Source: Diphasiastrum complanatum
Taxonomy: Eukaryota > Streptophyta > Lycopodiopsida > Lycopodiales > Lycopodiaceae
DNA: 64,000 nt
NCBI GenBank assembly: GCA_029204225.1
Contig: CM055097.1
Coordinates: 6,281,676-6,345,675 of the forward strand
Direction: 5' to 3'
This document shows positions 10,478 to 20,876 of the stretch, in pieces. The number at the start of each line of letters is the position of its first letter. Within the stretch, counting starts at the first letter, position 1. A program made the translations under genes and the position numbers. Under the pieces are notes generated by a model. The model searched no databases, was not told where the DNA came from, and was given only the letters and a program-made list of their open reading frames with translations.

Positions 10478-11178
10478 TGTGAAGAATTGCCAAAAATAGG
10501 CAAATCTAGCTTGATCAAAAACCATGTAAAATAGTGTAAATTGTGTACACAAGTGGGTCCCACACATGTGAGGCCATGATGCCACATGGGAAACCCATCC
10601 TAATGTAGGTTAGGTCAAGTCAAGAGAGTTGGTCATGTCTATTTGGTGGTCATCCCTACTTTATAAGACCTACACCTAAGTTTAAGGTGAAAATTTGACC
10701 AACTAGCTACCTACCAAGCATAACTCTAGGAAATAGACTAGGGTTTCATTTTAGGTCAAGGAGAGTGAGTTAACTTCCTTATTACATGCTGGAAATCCAC
10801 CTAACTTCAAGAAGGAAGTCGAATTTGCTATGTATTCCCTCTCTCCATAGTGAGAAGATAGAAAATTTTTGGAGCTCATTGGCAATCTCAAGCTAGTTCA
10901 CTATGTACATTGAGTTTTTGTGATCCAAATGAAACCAAATCAATTTCTACTTGTTTCTCAGGTTGAAGGCCGTACTACATCCTGTAGTACACACGTGTGG
11001 GCTCGGATTTCAATGTTTATCAATGCTTTTGATTGTTAATGCTTGTTGTTTGTCAAATTGCCAATCTAGATCAACTTTTTTGTGTCTAGTTTTTTGATAG
11101 ATTGTTAAGCAAGCATCCAATCACTCTTGTGGATCTTTTGTAGATCCATTTATGGTCCTAAAGTACAGTACTTTCACA
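10478..11178 (+). repeat. C 3' LTR, 701 bp
   Basis: Starts TGTGAAG after the purine-rich tract TTGAGGAGGAG and ends CTTTCACA. The ATTTT target duplication follows. CACACGTGTG lies at 10990-10999. It gives the empty-site sequence for S. Confidence 0.95.
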
Positions 11179-11183
11179 ATTTT

Positions 11184-11586
11184 GGATCAAACAAGCAATC
11201 TTTTGACCAAACCAAATGTGTCCACCCAGGTCTAGGTGCCCTACCTAACCCTCTTCAAAAGCTTATAACTTTTGATTGGCTCAACCAAATGGAATGAAAC
11301 TGATTGCATCAGAAACTAGACAAAAATAGCTTTAAAACAAGCTATCTAGCAAGATTTTTGGATCAAACATGAAAGAGAACTCCCAAACTGAAATTGGATG
11401 TTCCTCACACGTGTCTGAGCACATGATTCCGTACAGTACCAGGTCAGACCCAATCAATGTCCTTTTGATCTCTTTTGATTCAAAATTGAACAAGATAGCT
11501 AGGAAAATGGGCCTTGACAATTTCTAGCTCAAGATTGATGAATAGTTTTCACTCAAATGGATCAAAATGCATGGTAACCTTAGGTA
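11184..11586. other. B leader, right part
   Basis: Continuation of the B leader after element C. It is non-coding and includes a CACACGTGT word near 11405. It ends at the B primer-binding site. Confidence 0.65.
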
Positions 11587-11599
11587 GGCTCTGATACCA
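11587..11599 (-). other. B primer-binding site (tRNA-iMet)
   Basis: Minus-strand TGGTATCAGAGCC touching the B LTR, complementary to initiator tRNA-Met. Confidence 0.9.
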
Positions 11600-12408
11600 T
11601 GTTGAATTTCACACGTGTGGATTGTCCACTACATGTACTTGTGATCTCCTAAGGTGTGTAGATGCACCAAGATCAAGACTAGATTGAGATTCAAGATCTA
11701 TCTTTGATTCTATGGCAAAAACACACTACTACATGCATTCAATCACTTCCAACTCTCACTCACACGTGTGGGAAGTGTTCCAAAAGTATTCTAAGTAAAA
11801 ACAAGCTGCTCTCCTTGGGTAGAGAGAGAAAAACCATCATGAGCTCTCGGGTAGAGAGAGAAAGCTAGAAATTCAATGACACTCAAAATCCACTCAATCT
11901 CAAAATCAATTAGATCCAAAAGGAGGAGTACAATGATACTAATAGATTCATGAGCTACCACTATGCTTAACTATGATTGGATCACACTTTGCCACTTCTT
12001 AATCCTATTGGACCATTGATCCATGCACCTCTAAATTCTATTGGACTATATTCAAGCACACCTCAATTTTCTATTGGACCTCACAAGGTTCCACCTCTAA
12101 ATCCTATTGGACCTCTTAAGCTTCATCAAACAAAAGCATGACACTTGTCTACACTTTAATTGGCACAAGTTTGGCTCAATATTGGCATTACAAGTGGAAA
12201 TGGATAATTTGCCATCTATGCCAAATTTGACCCTATCAACATCCTACACCTAAATGCTTGACTATGAAATTCTATGAGACCCCTATATCAAACATTTTGA
12301 TTTACTTTACAATTGTCCACACGTGGGAACATCCTCCACACATGTGAGATTCACTTACAAACTTCTATCATAAAAAATACCAAGCTAGATTTTTGCCAAT
12401 TTCTCACA
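11600..12408 (-). repeat. B 5' LTR, 809 bp
   Basis: Plus-strand ends are TGTTGAATTTC and TTTCTCACA. Read on the minus strand it begins TGTGAGAAATTGGCAAAAATCTAGC, close to the start of the C LTR, so B and C are related. It contains CACACGTGTG at 11610-11619 and 11761-11770 and two copies of a GGGTAGAGAGAGAAA word near 11818 and 11850, the complement of words in the A2 LTR near 33750. Confidence 0.85.
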
Positions 12409-12413
12409 ATAAG

Positions 12414-12740
12414 TTCTCCATTCAGTGCCAAATGTTGTCTTGTGTTGATCGTCCGACGCTATTTTCACCTAATTATGACTGTTGAAACTGTCTAGAAAAC
12501 TGTAGGCTTCCGCTCTTGCTACTCTCTCCAGAACACTTTTCATGAAAGGTAAGGGAAAGTGATCTTTCTTCGTAACTGCATTTAACGCTTTTAGGTTCAC
12601 ACATATATGGATTCTGCTTTTCTTTTTGGGTACTATGATTATCGGTGATACCCATTCTGTGTGTTCGATTTCATAAATAAAATTGGCATCAAGTAACTTT
12701 TGCAACTCATGCTTGATCACCTCTGTGTAGTTAGAATTGC
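12414..12740 (-). pseudogene. Gypsy G2 reverse transcriptase, N-terminal part
   Basis: The minus-strand translation is a Ty3/gypsy RT: VIKHELQKLLDANFIYEIEHTEWVSP (split at the usual point), VPKKKSRIHICVNLKALN, KKDHFPLPF, AYSFLDSF, then after one stop VKIASDDQHKTTFGTEWRTY. These are the conserved blocks before the YxDD motif. The frame is cut at 12413 by the insertion of copia B. The right edge is joined to the gag-protease spacer fragment, with the protease gone. Confidence 0.88.
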
Positions 12741-13138
12741 AGCAATAGTAGCGGTTTAGGGTTTAGGGTGCAACAATCATTTTGATCTATTCGTAATGGA
12801 GAGAGGTGGTGCTGGTACTTCTGATGGTAGAGGTGCTTCTAATGGTCGAGGTGATGCTGGTTTTTCCTTTGGTCGTGTTGCTTCCTCTGCCTGTGCATCA
12901 TGTATCCAATGGCGTATCTTTTGGTATTGTCTTTCTTCTTCTCTCACATTAGGATATTGTCCTGATATTTTGGGTTGATTATCGGCCATTGATACTGATA
13001 ATGTTGTAGATGGATCCACTCCCTTCTGTTTTTGTGCTCTTGTAACTGCTAGCACCGGAACATGGGAATTTTGCTTTTCCTGTGGCATCCTTCCTGGAAG
13101 TGTAGTCGGCTGCACTGAGATCAAATTCAAGGGTGCAC
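12741..13138 (-). pseudogene. Gypsy G2 spacer between gag and protease
   Basis: The minus-strand frame LNLISVQPTTLPGRMPQEK, HVPVLAVTRAQKQKG and YPNVREEERQYQKIRHWI closely matches G3 at 50930-51200. In G2 the RKFL end of gag is joined directly to SAPLNLISV at about 13138. The zinc-knuckle region, about 1 kb in G3, is therefore deleted. The frame then ends and the protease is missing. Confidence 0.82.
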
Positions 13139-13533
13139 TTACAGGAATTTCCTTGGCTTAAAACGCATGATGAGAGCCACTTTAACCCCTTCCCACATGG
13201 TTTTCTCTTCTTTCAATAGGTTGAAGAACCAATCTTGTGCTCCAGCTACTAGAGACATGAGGAACAACATCAGTTTCTCCGCCAGTGTCCCTTCACCATA
13301 AATTTCACACGCTTGCTCGTAGATTTGGATGAATCTGATAAGATATGATGACCCATCATATTTAGGTATTTCCGTGTGAGGTGCTCTTTGAAATGCTTGC
13401 AAGGGTGAGACAGCCATAGGATCCATTGGGGTGGTTCTAGATCTACGTCGATTTGTGTGGCTATAACTCTAGGAAGATTGGGTGCTTGATTCGCATTTTT
13501 TCTGGTTTTTGATCGTCCGGATCTCAGATTCAT
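13139..13533 (-). pseudogene. Gypsy G2 gag (retrotrans_gag), frameshifted
   Basis: The start MNLRSGRSKTRK is at 13533, matching G3 MNLRLGRS at 49470. A frameshift near 13410 passes to MDPMAVSPLQAFQRAPHTEI, PKYDGSSYLIRFIQIYEQAC and AQDWFFNLLKEEKTMWEGVK, the retrotrans_gag domain, ending RFKPRKFL. A stop follows at the deletion joint with the spacer fragment. Confidence 0.85.
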
Positions 13534-13634
13534 TTGGTGGTACAGTCCAAAGATGTTGGATCTTGTTGGTTCAGCAGAATTCAATTTTGATCTTTAAGGA
13601 TCCAATCAGTTTGGTTGGCCGATAATGTGATTAT

Positions 13635-14302
13635 TGTTAGAATTTAGCAATTTTCACATGGTTTTTTTATGAATATTAGACATCTATGTGGATACACACG
13701 TGTGAGGACTTGTCCACACGTGTGAAATGACACTTGTAATATTCAGATCCATTTTGATTAGCTTTCATTTGAGTCTAATATGACATCTCCTAAATTATAG
13801 GAGTTAGGTCCTAGATCGTAGGAATCTAGAAGGTCAACACAAACCACCAATGGATGATATGGCAAACTTGATAGATCTTATCCAAAGTGGATATAAATAT
13901 GTACAATGAGTTGTCCCACACGTATTGGATGCAGCTTAGAGAGAGATTATGGTGATTTTGTACTTGATCCATGATGGATCCATTTTTTAGCAATGATGAG
14001 AAATCTTGGTTTGTGGAGCAATCATTGTGTTTTGACTCTCTTAAGCACTTTCTTTGTGGATGAATGCTTAGAAAATGATAAGTAAACTATTTCTCTGTTA
14101 TCAGGCCGTATAGTAGCTATACTTCACACGTGTGAAGCCGTGGATCATCTTTTTTTATTGTTCTTGCTTGGAATCACAAAGATTGTCAATTAGAAGCTAG
14201 ATTTGGAAGCTAGTCTTGATATAGATCAAGATCCCAAGCTACCAATCACTCTTTGTGATCATTTGTAGATCAATTTCAGTCCTTAAACTCTAAAATTTGA
14301 CA
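13635..14302 (+). repeat. D 5' LTR, about 668 bp
   Basis: Begins TGTTAGAATTTAGC and ends AAATTTGACA against the primer-binding site. CACACGTGTG occurs three times (13695-13704, 13715-13724, 14125-14134). The left flank is ATTAT (13630-13634) in gypsy G2; the right flank of D is lost, so the start was judged from the TG end and resemblance to sister LTRs. Confidence 0.8.
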
Positions 14303-14318
14303 TGGTATCAGAGCCAAG
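14303..14318 (+). other. D primer-binding site (tRNA-iMet)
   Basis: TGGTATCAGAGCCAAG directly after the LTR, matching initiator tRNA-Met. Confidence 0.93.
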
Positions 14319-14925
14319 TCAAAGAGCTTAGTTGATGATCCAAAAATCTTTATTTTGGTGAAAGCATTGGTGCTAGAGTCACTTTGAAGGAGGGCGATCT
14401 TTTCTAATAGTTTACTTGTGATGTTGAGGTTCAGATTAGTGTGTAAAGTTTAGATGTACTTCTCACATGTGTGAGAGGCTGCTGGAGTTGTACTTTCACC
14501 AAAACTTTGTGTTTTCTCAATATTTGAGCTTCAAACAAATTGTGTAGAGTTAAACTAGTGATGTGCTTATGAAAAACCATTGTTTCCATTATAGATTTGA
14601 TGAGTGAATGGTGTTAGAATCTTATTAAACCTACAAATCCTTGTGAGAGAGTTTGAGACTTATGTTTTTTAGTTCAAAAGTGAAACTAAAACCAATTCTA
14701 AACAGCATAGGAAGGCATTGTCACTTCCAAAAATCAAATCCAAGGTTCTAAGTGAATAGATTGTGTAGAATACACTTTCCCAAATCTTTTTGAGTTCATG
14801 ATCATTATAGATCTTGCTTCTTGAGTCTTGTGAGATTCAAGAGAGTAGCATTTTAGCTAAATTTTGAGAAAGGAAGAAGGGAGAGCCTTTGAATAGTACA
14901 TTTGTTGTACTTGTTACTAGATAGA
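14319..14925 (+). other. D leader
   Basis: Untranslated leader of about 600 bases, with a CACATGTGTGAG word near 14463. No gene seen. Confidence 0.7.
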
Positions 14926-15639
14926 ATGGGTTCAATTGGAGCCTATCTTCTTGAGGCTAGTGAAAGGATAAATTCTTATAATTATTCAACTTGGAAAGTA
15001 AGAATGGAGTCACTACTTGTGCTCCAAGATATGTTTGATCTTGTCATAGGAGAGGAAGAAGAACCTCAAGGAGGGCAAGATCAAGCGAGGTACAAAAAAA
15101 GAGCTAGACTAGCATTACATTGCTTGAAAATGAATGTTAGTAATGAACTTCCAAAGGAAGTAGCATCTTGTACCTCGGACAAGGAGGCATGGAACTACCT
15201 CAAAGGTATTTATGAATCCAAAAATACCTCTAGAGTGCTTATGATTAGAAACAAAGTTCTTCAAAGCATTAGAGGGAGTGATGAGAGTGCTCAAGAGTAT
15301 GTCTTGAGAATAAAATCTCTCAACAAAGAACTTTTCATCATTAGTGAGGGTATTTATGACGATGAACTTGTTCAAATAATTTTGAATGGTCTTATAGATG
15401 AGTTCTCCAATCTTGTACAAAGCTTTGCTATTCCAGATGCACTACCTTCCATTGACAAGCTCCATAGTGTGCTTGTGGCCAAGGAGAGTAGGATCCTTCA
15501 TGTCAAGCAAAGTATTGGATCCTTAAAGTTGCATGATGGTGATGAGAAGGCCAACTTCTCAAGCAAGGGAAAGGTAAAGTCAAAGAAGAAGATCCAACAC
15601 AAGGAGACCAAGAATGATGATCAACCATCAAGCTCCAAG
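14926..15639 (+). pseudogene. D gag, N-terminal part, cut by E
   Basis: Starts at ATG 14926 (MGSIGAYLLEASERINSYNY); an upstream TTG at 14902 is not the real start. It is open for 238 codons with the copia gag N-terminus and UBN2 domain (TSDKEAWNYLKGIYESKNTS), ending QPSSSK. The apparent stop TGA at 15640 is the first three bases of the inserted E LTR. The remaining gag with its knuckle resumes at 18601. Confidence 0.9.
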
Positions 15640-16365
15640 TGATTGGCTCTATAACCTGATTCTAGATTGATCAACGAGATCTAGTTCAGAAGAAATGGCT
15701 AATTCACAATCCAACATGCTAATCAGCAGAATATAATAGCAATGAATCAAAGTATGAATAAAAGTACAAGATTTCAGTGTATGAGCATTAGCCTCAACAC
15801 AAGTTAGAGAGAGAAATCTAGAGAGATAACAAGCAATATTAATTTAGATCCAAAATGGCATGAGATAGCTACAAAACTTTGGTTCTTCATCATTGATTGT
15901 GTGGAGAGCTACGCATATTTATGGAGTTTGAGATAGCTCGAGGTAGAATCACATCCATCCATTCCAAAATGACATCTCAAGTGACATCTAGAGTCTATGT
16001 GACATTTGTCACTTGTCATGCTTGAAATTCTATCAACTTTTTACAAGTGTACTAGTTCTAACTAGAAATGTCCAAATCATCATGCATGTGTCCATTAAAC
16101 TTTGTGCATGCCTTGCATGTCACTATGGATCACTTACAATTAATGCATGTGAATTGCCACGAGTTTCTGCGAGCATAATCATGCTAATTCTATGTCTACA
16201 AACTATATGCAAGTTGCATTTATCAAACCAGATAAGACATAACCATGTAGCTCAAGTTCTATGTAGGCCAAACTTGGCATTTTGCATTAATGAGCTACAT
16301 ACTTGCATGGTACAACATTCGTAGCAAGCCAAGAAATCAATATGGATTGTTTTTCAATTTTAACA
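15640..16365 (-). repeat. E 3' LTR, 726 bp
   Basis: Minus-strand start TGTTAAAATTG follows the purine tract TTAGGAGGAG (16366-16375); the LTR ends at 15640. Its first 28 bases (16338-16365) are repeated exactly at 18568-18595, the stub of the other LTR. Confidence 0.92.
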
Positions 16366-16382
16366 CTCCTCCTAAAAATGAT

Positions 16383-18567
16383 CTATATTGATTTGAACAT
16401 GTATCTTGGTATAAGTCCAAGGTTGGCTCTATGCTTGTTGAAGGAACTTTTGCTCAAAGGTTTGGTGAGCATATCAGCAATGCAAGATGATGTGTCGATG
16501 TGCTCCAATTTGATTTCACCTCCAATGAGCTTCTCTCTCACGAAGTGATGTGCAATTTCGATATGCTTGCTCCTTGCATGGAATATTGGGTTGTTGACAA
16601 GGGCTTGACCTGAAATGTTGTCACACATGATCATAGGTGTATCTTCTTCCATAATTATCTTTAGCTCCAATAGTAACCTCTTGATCCAAAGCACTTCCTT
16701 TGTTCTTGTAGTGAGCGCCTTGTACTCAGGTTCACAATGAGAGTGATACAGTATCTTGCTTTTTGGAAAACCAAGATATCAAGTTTTCTCCAAGATATAT
16801 GACATAAGCACTTATAGATTTTCGATCTGCTCTATCACTTGCAAAATCTGAGTCAAAATAACCAATAATAAAAAGATCTTCACTTTTATACAATAAACCA
16901 AAATCAAAAGTTGAAGATATATATCCAAGCACTCTCTTGGCCATTTTCCAATGATAAACTGAAGGATTTTGCATAGCCTGGCTCAACTTATGAACACTAA
17001 AGCTTATGTCAGGTCTAGTTATTGTGAGCCAAATTAAGGAGCCTATAAGACTTCTAAAAAGTGTGATGTCTTCAAAGGATCTTTCATCACCTTTGTTAGA
17101 GTCCTTTACATTTTTCTCCATAGGTGTTTCTATACTCTTACAATTCAACATATTGAACTTTTTTAACATTGAGAGAGCATACATAGATTGACATACAAAA
17201 GCTTTATCTTTAAGAAAGTCAATCTCTAATCCTAGAATATAGTGAATTTTTTCAAGATCTTGCATCTTAAACTCTTTTCCAAGTGCAATCTTGGTTTCCT
17301 CAACTAACTTGATACAACTTCCTGTCAGAATGATATCATCAACATAAATAAGAAGGATGACAATATCTTTATCAAAAAACTTGACATATAAGGAAGGATC
17401 ATAGTTACTAAGATTAAATCCTAATGACTCAAGAAAGGTGTTAAGTCGAGAATACCATGACCTTGGAGCTTGCTTTAATCCATATAAACTTTTGAAGAGC
17501 AAGCAAACTTTTCCTTCATCATGGATGAACCCAATAGGTTGATCCATATAGATCTCTTCTTCTAGATAGCCATTTAGAAATGCATTAGAAACATCTAGTT
17601 GAAGAATTTGCCAATTGAAAAAACAAGCAAGAGAAATTATGATTCTAATTGACACCATCTTTGCAACTGGGACAAAGGTTTCCTCATAATCAAGTCCATA
17701 TACTTGAGCAAAGCCTTTAGCACAAAGCCTAGCCTTGTACTTGTTGATTGTGCCATCTTGATTATACTTGATTCAAAAAACCCATTTGCAACCAATGGTA
17801 TGCTTGTTGGATGGAAGATCCACAAGCTCCCATGTATTATTGGCCATCAAAGCATCATATTCCTCCTTCATGGCAAGGCACCATTCCTTTGAGTTGATAG
17901 CATCATATACATCCTTCGGCTCCTCATGAGAAATAAAATAGGCACCATTAGTGGAGTTGATTTCGACTTGCTTTCCTCTATCTTCATGGGTAAGCCTTCT
18001 AGGCTCGGATCTTTCTTTTTGAGATCTCCTTGGTGAAAAAATTCGAGGTGACTCCTCCTCAAATCTCGGCCCCATCTCTCCATGATGATCTTCAAGGGTG
18101 ATGATTGGAGTATCTTTGTGAGAATCTTTGAACTCGGCCTTCTCAAGAATGTATTTTTGATCTTCATGGAATATAACATCTCTACTCTCAATTGTAGTTG
18201 AGGTAGAGGGAATATAGATTCTGTAAGCTTTCTTGTTGGATGCATATCCAACCATGATCCCTTTAACAAAATTAGGATCATCTCTTTTCCTTGTTTCCAA
18301 GGGCATATTAACAAAGCAAGTACAACCAAAAACTCTAAGGTGATCTACCTTAGGTTTCTTCTGAAACAAGACTTCAAAAGGTGATTTTCCAGCAAGAGCA
18401 TTGTGAGGTAATCTATTGCACAAATAGTTTGTACAATTTATAGCTTCACCCCAATATTCAATATGCAAAGAAGCTACTACTCGAATTGGTTTAGCACATT
18501 CAAATAAAGATCTATTTTTTCTCTCAACTACTCCATTTTGGGATGGAGAATAGGCACAAGAAAATTC
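16383..18567 (-). pseudogene. E pol: integrase C-half, reverse transcriptase, RNase H
   Basis: Minus-strand frame from 18567. It holds the end of the integrase core (YSPSQNGVVERKNRSL, with the catalytic Glu), the integrase C-terminal part (FGCTCFVNMPLETRKRDD), the RT (CKWVF, VDLPSNKHTIG, QLDVSNAFLNGYLEEEIYM, YGLKQAPRSWY, LLIYVDDIILTG) and copia RNase H (HARSKHIEIAHHFVREK, IADMLTKPLS). Only two lesions are visible: a TGA near 17773 within the same frame, and a one-base shift near 16735 at the start of RNase H. RT and RNase H motifs are otherwise complete. The DDE core lacks its two Asp residues through the 5' deletion. Confidence 0.9.
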
Positions 18568-18595
18568 CAATATGGATTGTTTTTCAATTTTAACA
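18568..18595 (-). repeat. E 5' LTR stub, 28 bp
   Basis: Identical to 16338-16365, the first 28 bases of the E LTR. It joins directly to integrase coding sequence at 18567, so the deletion ran from inside the 5' LTR to inside the integrase. Confidence 0.9.
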
Positions 18596-18600
18596 CAAAG

Positions 18601-19969
18601 CTAAACTCAAGTGCTTCTTTTGTGGAAAGAAGGGGCACTTTGCATCCGAGTGTTTCAAGAAGAAGAATGCACAAGGAGAGAGCAAACAAAGCAACCTCAC
18701 TCTTGAGGAAGATGATGATGAAGTGGATTCATCCTTGATGGCTTCTACATCAACATCAAAGAGCTACTCCAATGACACATGGTGGATTGATAGTGGGGCT
18801 TGTTCCCACATGACATTCCAAAAGGATTTTTTCTCAACTCTTGTACCTTTTGTAGGTTGTAAAAAGTCTTTCTAACAGCAAGTGATCAAGAATGTATAAT
18901 AGATGGAGTGGGAACTATTCCCTTAAGTCTTGGATCCTTTAAAAGAGTAGATCTTGATAATGTACTCTATGTTCCTACACTCACTAAGAATTTGTTAAGT
19001 GTAGGACAATTGATGGATGATGACTTAGATGTCCATTTTAAGCAAGGTGTTTGCTCCATAATGATGAATAATACTTGCATTGTAAAGGGATTCAAGCAAG
19101 GAAGTCTTTTTAAGCTTGATGCTAATGTTTTTCTTGGAAGTGTGAACATGGTGAAGGAGGAGCTCAATCAAGTGGAGCTTTGGCATAAGAGGTTGGGCCA
19201 CCCCAACTTCAAATCTATGGAGATGCTATGCACCAAGGATCTTGCTCTCGGCCTTCCAAAGACACTCTCAAAGTGTGGAAAAAGTTGTGAAGCTTGTAGC
19301 CTCTCAAAGGCACACAAGCTACCTTTTGATATCTCTTCCACTAGATCTACAAATGCATTAGATCTTATTCATAGTGATGTGCACTCTTTTTCTCAAGAAT
19401 CTAATGGAGGTGCATCTATGTATGTATCTTTTATTGATGATTACTCTAGATACACTTGGATTGAACTTTTGGATTCCAAAAGTAAAGTGTTTGAAGCTTT
19501 TGTTAAGTTCAAAACTCTAGTTGAAAATGAACTTGATGCTAGCATTAAAGTATTGAGGAATGATAATGGTGGAGAGTATATCTCCACCAAGATGATAGAG
19601 CTTTGTAAATCCAATGGCATTAAGAGAGAATTTACATGTACTTATAGTCCTCAACAAAATGGTATAGCTGAGAGTATGAATAGAACACTATGTGAGTGTG
19701 CTAAGGCTTTAAGGATAGATGCATCTCTACCTAAGTCCTTTTGGGGAGAGGCTATTATTTGTGCAGCTTATTTGTGTAATAGATTGCCATGTAAGCCCAT
19801 TGGAGGCATAACATATTATGAGGATCTATTTTGTAAGAAGTCGAATCTTAAAGATCTAAGAATTTTTGGATCTACTTGCTATATTTTTCAAGCATTAGAT
19901 ACAAGAAAAAAGGATGATCCTCCTTCTATTAAAGGGATCTTTGTTGGTTATGCTGAAAATAACAAATAA
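18601..19969 (+). pseudogene. D gag C-terminus, protease and integrase
   Basis: The D frame resumes with an intact knuckle, KCFFCGKKGHFASECF (18609-18660), an acidic spacer and the protease motif WWIDSGACSHM (about 18780-18815). A one-base loss near 18871 shifts the frame. From about 18870 the frame is open to 19969: LDNVLYVPTLTKNLLSVG, integrase zinc motif LWHKRLGH with CGKSCEAC, first Asp in HSDVHS, FIDDYSRYTW, second Asp in LRNDNGGEY, and the Glu in NGIAESMNR. The D-D-E triad is therefore complete. A TAA at 19967-19969 interrupts the integrase C-terminal region. Confidence 0.9.
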
Positions 19970-20876
19970 TATAGAGTCTATAGTCCAATCACTAAGAAGA
20001 TTTTAGTGAGTAGAGATGTTACTTTTGATGAAGGTAACTACTTCAAGTTGAATGAGAAAGCTTCTAATCCATATTATGTCAAGGATCTTGTAAGGTTTGA
20101 GGAGGAGCCTACATGTGATCAAGATCTTGAAGATCCATCTCAAGATCCGAGGACTCCAAGGAGATCTACAAGAAGGAAGACCGAGCCCTCAAGGCTCACC
20201 TATGTTGACAAAGGTGAACAAAGGGAAGATCTACACACACTTACCTCTTACACTTTTCTAACTTCTATGTTTGATGAGCCAAGTTGCTTTGAAGAAGCTA
20301 TGGAGTCACAAGAATGGAGGGATGCCATGAAAAAGGAGCATGATGCTCTTATGGAGAATCAAGCATGGAAGCTTGTGGATCTTCCTCAAGGAAGAAAGCC
20401 ACTTGAGTGCAAATGGATCTATAGATTGAAGTACAATCAAGATGGGAGCATCAACAAACACAAGGCAAGGCTAGTGGCAAAGGGGTTCTTGCAAACCAAG
20501 GGAGTAGATTTTGATGAAACTTTTGCTCCTGTTGCTAAGCTAGTTTCCATAAGGTTGATTATTTGTCTTGCAACTACTTTCAATTGGCCTCTATTTCAAC
20601 TTGATGTGACTAATGCTTTTCTCAATGGATATTTGGAAGAGGAGATTTTCATGAGGCAATCCAAGGGCTTCATCAAAGAAGATCAAGAGGAAAAAGTGTG
20701 TTTGTTGCTAAGAGGCCTTTATGGGCTTAAGCAAGCACCTAGAGCTTGGTACTATAGGTTGAATACTTTCTTGAACTCTATTAAGTTTGCTGTAAGTGCT
20801 TATGATCCTTCTTTTTACTTAAGATTTAATGATGATAAAATCATAATTCTCATTTTGTATGTTGATGACATTCTAT
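19970..20876 (+). pseudogene. D integrase tail, linker and reverse transcriptase, truncated
   Basis: After the stop at 19969 the same frame gives YRVYSPITKKILVSRDVTF, the linker QDPRTPRRSTRRKTEPSRL, and the RT: CKWIYRLKYNQDGS, FAPVAKLVSIRLI, QLDVTNAFLNGYLEEEIFM, YGLKQAPRAWY and LILYVDDI. The catalytic YVDD is present, but four codons later gypsy G1 sequence takes over at about 20877. RNase H is missing. Confidence 0.9.

Larger units (their letters stand above)
5945..11178 (+). mobile_element. Copia element C: complete, gag-bearing, pol-deleted
   Basis: C is a complete LTR element. The 5' LTR is 5945-7305 (enlarged by solo LTR S), the primer-binding site 7306-7320, the gag/protease frame 8111-9457, a colinear pol remnant 9458-10420, a polypurine tract at about 10467-10477, and the 3' LTR 10478-11178. 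ATTTT duplications flank it at 5940-5944 and 11179-11183. With S removed, both LTRs are about 701 bp and differ at roughly nine positions by eye, so the insertion is fairly recent. No integrase catalytic core or reverse transcriptase remains, so C could only move with help from a relative. Confidence 0.93.
4746..12408 (-). mobile_element. Copia element B (5' half), split by element C
   Basis: B consists of gag (4746-5603), leader (5604-5944 plus 11184-11586), primer-binding site and 5' LTR (11600-12408). The leader is interrupted by C, which has a clean ATTTT target duplication. B itself sits in the reverse transcriptase of gypsy G2: the G2 frame runs up to ataag at 12409-12413, directly next to the B LTR end. 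The 3' half of B and its 3' LTR are missing on the left, so the matching target duplication cannot be checked. Confidence 0.83.
15640..18595 (-). mobile_element. Copia element E inserted in D gag, 5' half deleted
   Basis: The plus-strand ends are TGATTGG and TTTTAACA. Flanks CCAAG (15635-15639) and CAAAG (18596-18600) look like a five-base target duplication with one change. On the minus strand E has a full 3' LTR (15640-16365), a near-intact integrase-RT-RNase H block (16383-18567), and only 28 bases of 5' LTR (18568-18595). The primer-binding site, gag, protease and most of the integrase N-terminus are gone. Confidence 0.92.
13635..20876 (+). mobile_element. Copia element D, interrupted by E, 3' end lost
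   Basis: D has LTR, primer site, leader, gag to 15639, insertion E (15640-18595), then gag C-terminus, protease, integrase and reverse transcriptase to 20876. The RT breaks off just after YVDDI, where gypsy G1 sequence begins mid-element. No polypurine tract or 3' LTR of D is present. D is a close relative of C: their gag, spacer and linker sequences align. Confidence 0.9.

Noticed and set aside
15115-15420. 101-codon minus-strand frame inside D gag
   Set aside because: Antisense shadow of the well-supported gag frame.
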